Positions 61,257 to 64,000 of a DNA stretch of 64,000 nucleotides are shown one piece after another; position 1 is the stretch's first letter, and the number at the start of each line of letters is the position of its first letter. A program made the translations under genes and the position numbers. The stretch lies in NCBI GenBank assembly GCA_029974015.1, contig JARKUF010000007.1, positions 26,341 to 90,340 of the forward strand, written 5' to 3'. The notes beneath the pieces are model-generated. The model saw only the letters and a program-made list of their open reading frames with translations. It was not told the DNA's origin and did not search any database. The DNA comes from Spirochaetota bacterium. GTDB lineage: Bacteria > Spirochaetota > UBA4802 > JAGODF01.

Positions 61257-61691
61257 ATGGACGCGGAAGTCGAACGCAAAGCCCCCATCCGCATACTTTT
61301 GGTGGAAGATAATCCGGTTTTTGTGAAGGGGCTTTCGGGGCTCCTCGACTTCGAAGAGGACATGGAGGTCTGCGGTTTCGCCGCAGACGCTTCGGAGGCG
61401 CTGAAGCTCATTGCCGAAAAAGGGCCGGGCCTGATTATAGTCGGCATATCCCTGGGAGCGGACAAGGGCCTCGGACTGGTGCGCAAACTCAGCTCCGAAA
61501 GCCCCCGGCTTCCCATCATTGTCCTTTCCATGCACGATGAGTTCCCTTTTGCGAAGCGGGCCTTAAGGGCCGGCGCCCGCGGATACCTCACCCGGCAGGA
61601 GGCCCCGGAGCTCATCGTCCGCGCCATCCGCCAGGTCATCTCCGAAGGCGAGTTTGTGGGCGATTCCGTTGTGCGAAGTGAAGGGGATTAG
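61257..61691 (+). CDS. Degenerate single-domain receiver (pseudo-response regulator)
   Basis: This 144-residue receiver domain is similar to the one at 58426 (LLVEDNPVFVKG, VLSMHDEFPFAKRALRAGARGYLTRQEAPE). The phospho-acceptor Asp is replaced by Gly (LIIVGISLGADKG), and no helix-turn-helix follows; it ends at VRSEGD. It therefore either works without phosphorylation or is a truncated, decaying duplicate. It starts 57 bp after the acetyl-CoA hydrolase gene and precedes a repeat-rich gap. Confidence 0.85.
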   Translation: MDAEVERKAPIRILLVEDNPVFVKGLSGLLDFEEDMEVCGFAADASEALKLIAEKGPGLIIVGISLGADKGLGLVRKLSSESPRLPIIVLSMHDEFPFAKRALRAGARGYLTRQEAPELIVRAIRQVISEGEFVGDSVVRSEGD

Positions 61692-61918
61692 CTTAAGATT
61701 ATTTTATTTATTATTAAATTTGATACTTGTCCTGCTATAACAAGTCTTCCCATTAAACTAACCTTACCTGTCCTCTCCAATGATAAGCCATCTGGCGAGG
61801 CAATAAACGGCAAATTAGTTCCCGCCCTAAAATACCATACAGTTACTCCCTGTGGTACCGCTCCTATCGGTTGGATAACAAAAAAACCTGTTGCAATAAA
61901 TATCACAACCAATAACAA
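61688..61918 (-). CDS. Possible small membrane-associated protein, doubtful
   Basis: A 76-residue frame from a TTG start has one hydrophobic helix (about 1-20) and an ordinary-looking tail (GAVPQGVTVWYFRAGTNLPF and LERTGKVSLMGRLVI). There is no convincing ribosome site and no recognised family, and the start would be unusual. It could be a real short gene or the remnant of a longer one. It occupies part of the otherwise repeat-filled 61692-62132 gap. Confidence 0.25.
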   Translation of the reverse strand: MLLVVIFIATGFFVIQPIGAVPQGVTVWYFRAGTNLPFIASPDGLSLERTGKVSLMGRLVIAGQVSNLIINKIILS

Positions 61919-61949
61919 TATTTTTAAAGGTTTACTTTAATTGCAACTA

Positions 61950-62023
61950 CCCACAAACTTAGCACATACATTTTCCCGCCGGCCTTTGTCATGCGGGAAA
62001 ATGAAAATATTAGAGATTGCCTA
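61950..62023. repeat. Palindromic intergenic repeat, copy H1
   Basis: ACAAACTTAGCACATACATTTTCCCGCCGGCC is followed by a degenerate right arm (CATGCGGGAAAATG) and ATTAGAGATTGCC. It is immediately followed by a second copy (H2). Confidence 0.7.
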
Positions 62024-62030
62024 TAATTAT

Positions 62031-62118
62031 AGGGCAGTCACAAAAACCATGTTTTCCAGCCCACCTTCGTAGGCTGGGGCAGATTGAAAATTAGAACTTG
62101 CCATAAAATAGAGACTTC
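62031..62118. repeat. Palindromic intergenic repeat, copy H2
   Basis: GGGCAGTCACAAAAACCATG, a hairpin (CAGCCCACC-TTCG-TAGGCTGGG, mutated but still paired), then ATTAGAACTTGCCATAAAATAG. The ends match copy E1. Paired changes in the stem (GCCCACC/GGCTGGG) while the ends stay constant suggest the hairpin itself is maintained. It ends 14 bp before the ATG of the nitroreductase fusion gene. Confidence 0.75.
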
Positions 62119-62132
62119 CATTCAGGAGACCT

Positions 62133-62981
62133 ATGAAAATTATAAAGATCGAAAACAAATGCCGCGAGTGCATGCTCTGCGTGAAGGAATGCGTTTCCGG
62201 GGTATGGCGCATTGTCGACGGCAGGGCCCGGCCAGTGGAGCCCGGCCTATGCAATTTGTGCAGTCACTGTATCGCGATATGCCCTGCCGATGCCATCTTT
62301 CATGAGAAACTCAATTCCGGCCCATTATTCAAACTCAACAAAAAAAAGCCGGATTCGAAATCGTACCGCGAGACGGTCATGGGACGCAGGAGCATTAGAA
62401 ATTACCGCAACCGTGAGGTCAAACGGGAAACAATTGAAGACATCATAGACTTGGCTCGCTACTCGCCTACAGCAAGCAATAAACAGGACGTTCGCTATAT
62501 AGTCGTTACCAACAGGGAACTTATACGCGATACCGCGAACAAAATATTCAACATCGGAGCAGGCATATACAGGCTGTTTTCCAAAGGGCCCGGCCGTGTA
62601 ATCGCCCGCATTACAGGGCTTGATAAAAACCGCTATATTAAATTAATGGGATATTACATTGAGGAGGCGCACGGCGGCAGGGATTACATCCTTCACAACG
62701 CGCCGGCCCTCATCCTTATTCATTCGCCCCGGAGGCAGCCCTTCGCCTGTGACAACTGCAGCCTTGCGGCGGCGAATATTATGAATTACGCCCACTCCCT
62801 TGGATTAGGCAGTTGTCCCATTGGTTTTCTTACCCTCGCCCTCTCTTACAGCCGAAACCTGCGCAAAGCTTTCCAGGTCCCAAAAGGCAGGCGGGTGTAC
62901 GCCAGCATAGCAATAGGATATCCGGCCTATCCTTTTCCAAAAAGCGTATCCAGAAAAAAACTGGATATTATATGGCTGTGA
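62133..62981 (+). CDS. Ferredoxin-nitroreductase fusion protein
   Basis: This 282-residue protein has an N-terminal 2x[4Fe-4S] ferredoxin module (CRECMLCVKEC and CNLCSHCIAICP, about 9-55) followed by a nitroreductase domain (about 75-282, MGRRSIRNYRNREV and YSPTASNKQDVRYIVV). Iron-sulfur/FMN fusions like this are common in strict anaerobes and reduce nitro groups or activated alkenes using ferredoxin-level electrons. It has CAGGAGACC upstream. It is not part of a larger operon. Confidence 0.92.
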   Translation: MKIIKIENKCRECMLCVKECVSGVWRIVDGRARPVEPGLCNLCSHCIAICPADAIFHEKLNSGPLFKLNKKKPDSKSYRETVMGRRSIRNYRNREVKRETIEDIIDLARYSPTASNKQDVRYIVVTNRELIRDTANKIFNIGAGIYRLFSKGPGRVIARITGLDKNRYIKLMGYYIEEAHGGRDYILHNAPALILIHSPRRQPFACDNCSLAAANIMNYAHSLGLGSCPIGFLTLALSYSRNLRKAFQVPKGRRVYASIAIGYPAYPFPKSVSRKKLDIIWL

Positions 62982-63063
62982 TTATTGTGGGTGTTGCCCT
63001 GGGCGCGAACTTTTGGGGCTATTGTTTTACCCGCGCCTATAAGTGCTGTATAATACTACTACG

Positions 63064-63243
63064 GTTCGGCGGATCGATTTCAACCATTGATGAATTTGTT
63101 ATTATCCCGGACCATCTCCATTGAATTATTGGAATTTCCCCCGTTACCCCGATATGGAGCGCAAACCCGGTAGGGAACGCAGATCTGCGTTCCCTACCGG
63201 TGGGAGGCTTTTTCTCTATAACCGCTTTCTCCTGCGCCCAAAA
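63064..63243 (+). pseudogene. Remnant of a REP-associated (IS200-like, Y1) transposase
   Basis: In one frame, GGSISTIDEFVIIPDHLH precedes a stop and IIGISPVTPIW continues after it. This matches the HUH-nuclease segment of RAYT/Y1 transposases (usual form xIDEFVIMPNHLHGII). The stop at 63122-63124 and the lack of an N-terminus or catalytic Tyr show it is dead. The frame then crosses the palindrome at 63167-63200, translating as GNADLRSLP, a sequence I associate with variable regions of such proteins. Confidence 0.5.
63167..63200. repeat. Perfect 34-bp palindrome
   Basis: CCGGTAGGGAACGCAGA meets its exact reverse complement with no loop (17-bp arms). It lies inside the decayed transposase and is followed by GGGAGGCTTTTTC. 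The arm segment GGAACGCA also occurs in the hairpin at 24605-24634. It is likely a REP-like target or passenger sequence of the transposase family. Confidence 0.8.
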
Positions 63244-63269
63244 ATAATCAATATCTATGGATTTGATAC

Positions 63270-63298
63270 TTGACGTTATTAACGCCAAACGTTAATAT
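63270..63298 (+). promoter_or_regulatory. higBA promoter with operator, probably leaderless
   Basis: TTGACG (63270-63275), a 17-bp spacer and TAATAT (63293-63298) are followed 6 bp later by the higB ATG, with no ribosome site. A perfect 7-bp inverted repeat (ATTAACG-5-CGTTAAT, 63278-63296) lies between -35 and -10, as expected for HigA autorepression. Confidence 0.7.
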
Positions 63299-63304
63299 TT
63301 ATAC

Positions 63305-63586
63305 ATGATCAAGTCGTTCAAATGTAAAGAAACTGAAAAAATATGGAATCAGACCTTTTCGAAAAAATTTCCTGTTGATATTCAAGGCATAGCTCTACGA
63401 AAGCTCTTCATGATTCAACGGGCAAAAGAATTAAGAGATCTAAAAATTCCACCCGGGAATAGACTTGAAAAACTGGGAAAAGATAGAAAAGGCCAACATA
63501 GCATTCGTATTAATGATCAATTTAGGATATGCTTTATCTGGAAAAATTCTGATGCGTATAATGTAGAAATTGTAGATTATCACTGA
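63305..63586 (+). CDS. higB: HigB-type toxin (RelE superfamily)
   Basis: This 93-residue toxin has the family core IQGIALRKLFMIQRAKELRDL and RLEKLGKDRKGQHSIRINDQ, ending with FRICFIWKNSD...VEIVDYH, including the C-terminal His usually needed for ribosome-dependent mRNA cleavage. In the higBA arrangement the toxin precedes the antitoxin. The gene is AT-rich, pointing to horizontal transfer. Its intact sequence contrasts with the damaged antitoxin. Confidence 0.93.
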   Translation: MIKSFKCKETEKIWNQTFSKKFPVDIQGIALRKLFMIQRAKELRDLKIPPGNRLEKLGKDRKGQHSIRINDQFRICFIWKNSDAYNVEIVDYH

Positions 63587-63610
63587 ATAATATGTCTGGA
63601 GCTAATAAAA

Positions 63611-63868
63611 ATGAAAAAGATATCAAATATACACCCTGGTGAAATATTAAAGTAAGAATTTATAATTCCTTTTAATATTTCAGCTTATAAACTTGCTAAA
63701 GAAACTAAAATTCCACCCTCAAGAATATCACAAATTTTGAAGGGCAGAAGAAGCATTACTGCTGATACTGCGTTAAGATTTTCTAAGTTTTTTGGGACAA
63801 CACCTGATTTTTGGCTTGGGTTGCAAATTGAATATGATCTTCGGGAAGAAATCAGTCATATGAAGTGA
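63611..63868 (+). pseudogene. higA: HigA-type antitoxin with an in-frame stop codon
   Basis: The 86-codon frame encodes MKKISNIHPGEILK, then a TAA at codon 15 (63653-63655). It resumes in the same frame with EFIIPFNISAYKLAKETKIP, the helix-turn-helix (PPSRISQILKGRRSITADTA), and GTTPDFWLGLQIEYDL, all classical HigA. There is no frameshift and no good restart codon after the stop. One base change would restore it (the family usually has Glu or Asp here). It is either an assembly error or a true loss of the antitoxin. Confidence 0.85.
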
Positions 63869-63922
63869 GCCCAAACGTCAACACAAAATATTCACATTCT
63901 TAAAGTGGACTCCTCCATCATC

Positions 63923-64000
63923 TTAAGCCGCCTGCTTTTCGCCTTCGACTCTAAATGCTCCGTAGTATTTTTCATCCGGTGTCTCGTACTCAAGTGACTG
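63923..64000 (-). pseudogene. C-terminal end of an IS transposase (integrase-core type), cut by the window edge
   Basis: Reading leftward from the edge, 25 codons (SLEYETPDEKYYGAF...) precede a TAA at 63923-63925. The SLxYxTPxExYxG pattern is typical of the C-terminus of DDE integrase-core transposases of the IS3/IS481 groups. Nothing can be said about whether the full gene is intact, because the rest is outside the window. The following 63869-63922 stretch, with AAAGTGGACTCCTCC, probably includes the element's terminal repeat. Confidence 0.6.

Overview
The window looks like chromosome of a motile, double-membraned, anaerobic bacterium, most likely a spirochaete. The main evidence is the first 16 kb, a long leftward flagellar operon with the spirochaetal order flbD-motA-motB-fliL-fliY-fliO-fliP-fliQ-fliR-flhB-flhA-flhF-flhG-(small membrane protein)-sigma28-fapA. 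Lnt, a lipoprotein, a lipase-foldase-like protein and signal peptides indicate an outer membrane. Many low-potential iron-sulfur and CoA-ester enzymes indicate anaerobic metabolism. I could not check the taxonomy by database search.

Layout. 1-15900 (minus): flagellar export, motor, C-ring and sigma genes, headed by a DUF115 protein; fliM is absent from its usual place. 16147-18155: a ThiF/MoeB-type enzyme and a thiolase, convergent. 18521-20524 (plus): a secreted protein of unknown family and a lipoprotein behind a good promoter. 20550-34063: a mixed region with a chemotaxis receptor, an NADH-type flavoprotein, an orphan lipase-foldase-like protein, Lnt, an aminotransferase, an acyl-CoA synthetase, an alanine symporter, a low-complexity secreted protein, a SUMF1-domain protein whose signal peptide is out of frame with its start at an A8 tract, and a vapBC toxin-antitoxin pair. 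34547-35098: a DUF2937 membrane protein.

35245-50137 is the most interesting part, a divergent metabolic locus. The minus arm encodes two ATP-dependent acyl-CoA dehydratase/reductase activases, a protein resembling part of acetyl-CoA synthase (AcsB/CdhC), a CooC-type metal-insertion ATPase with its CxC motif, two HgdB/BcrB-type catalytic subunits (one with an N-terminal membrane segment) and a GMC oxidoreductase. The plus arm encodes an SCP2-type thiolase, an acyl-CoA synthetase, two adjacent acyl-CoA dehydrogenases (one apparently lacking the usual catalytic Glu), a nitroreductase and a 2x[4Fe-4S] ferredoxin. The shared 480-bp spacer holds a near-consensus promoter for the minus arm overlapped by a perfect inverted repeat, and a second inverted repeat near the plus-arm promoter. 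I infer co-regulated anaerobic degradation or reduction of an unidentified CoA-linked substrate.

50204-56585 holds an MFS transporter, a KefB-type antiporter, a crotonase and a two-subunit CoA-transferase. 56838-61691 holds a NarX-like histidine kinase, a LuxR-type regulator, an acetyl-CoA hydrolase-GNAT fusion and a degenerate receiver domain. 62133-64000 holds a ferredoxin-nitroreductase fusion, a decayed REP-type transposase carrying a perfect 34-bp palindrome, higB with a higA interrupted by a stop codon, and the tail of an IS transposase.

A family of about 80-120-bp palindromic repeats (core CCCGCCCGCCTTCGGCGGGC) recurs at about ten sites, always between genes and in both orientations. 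I saw no rRNA, tRNA or CRISPR array.
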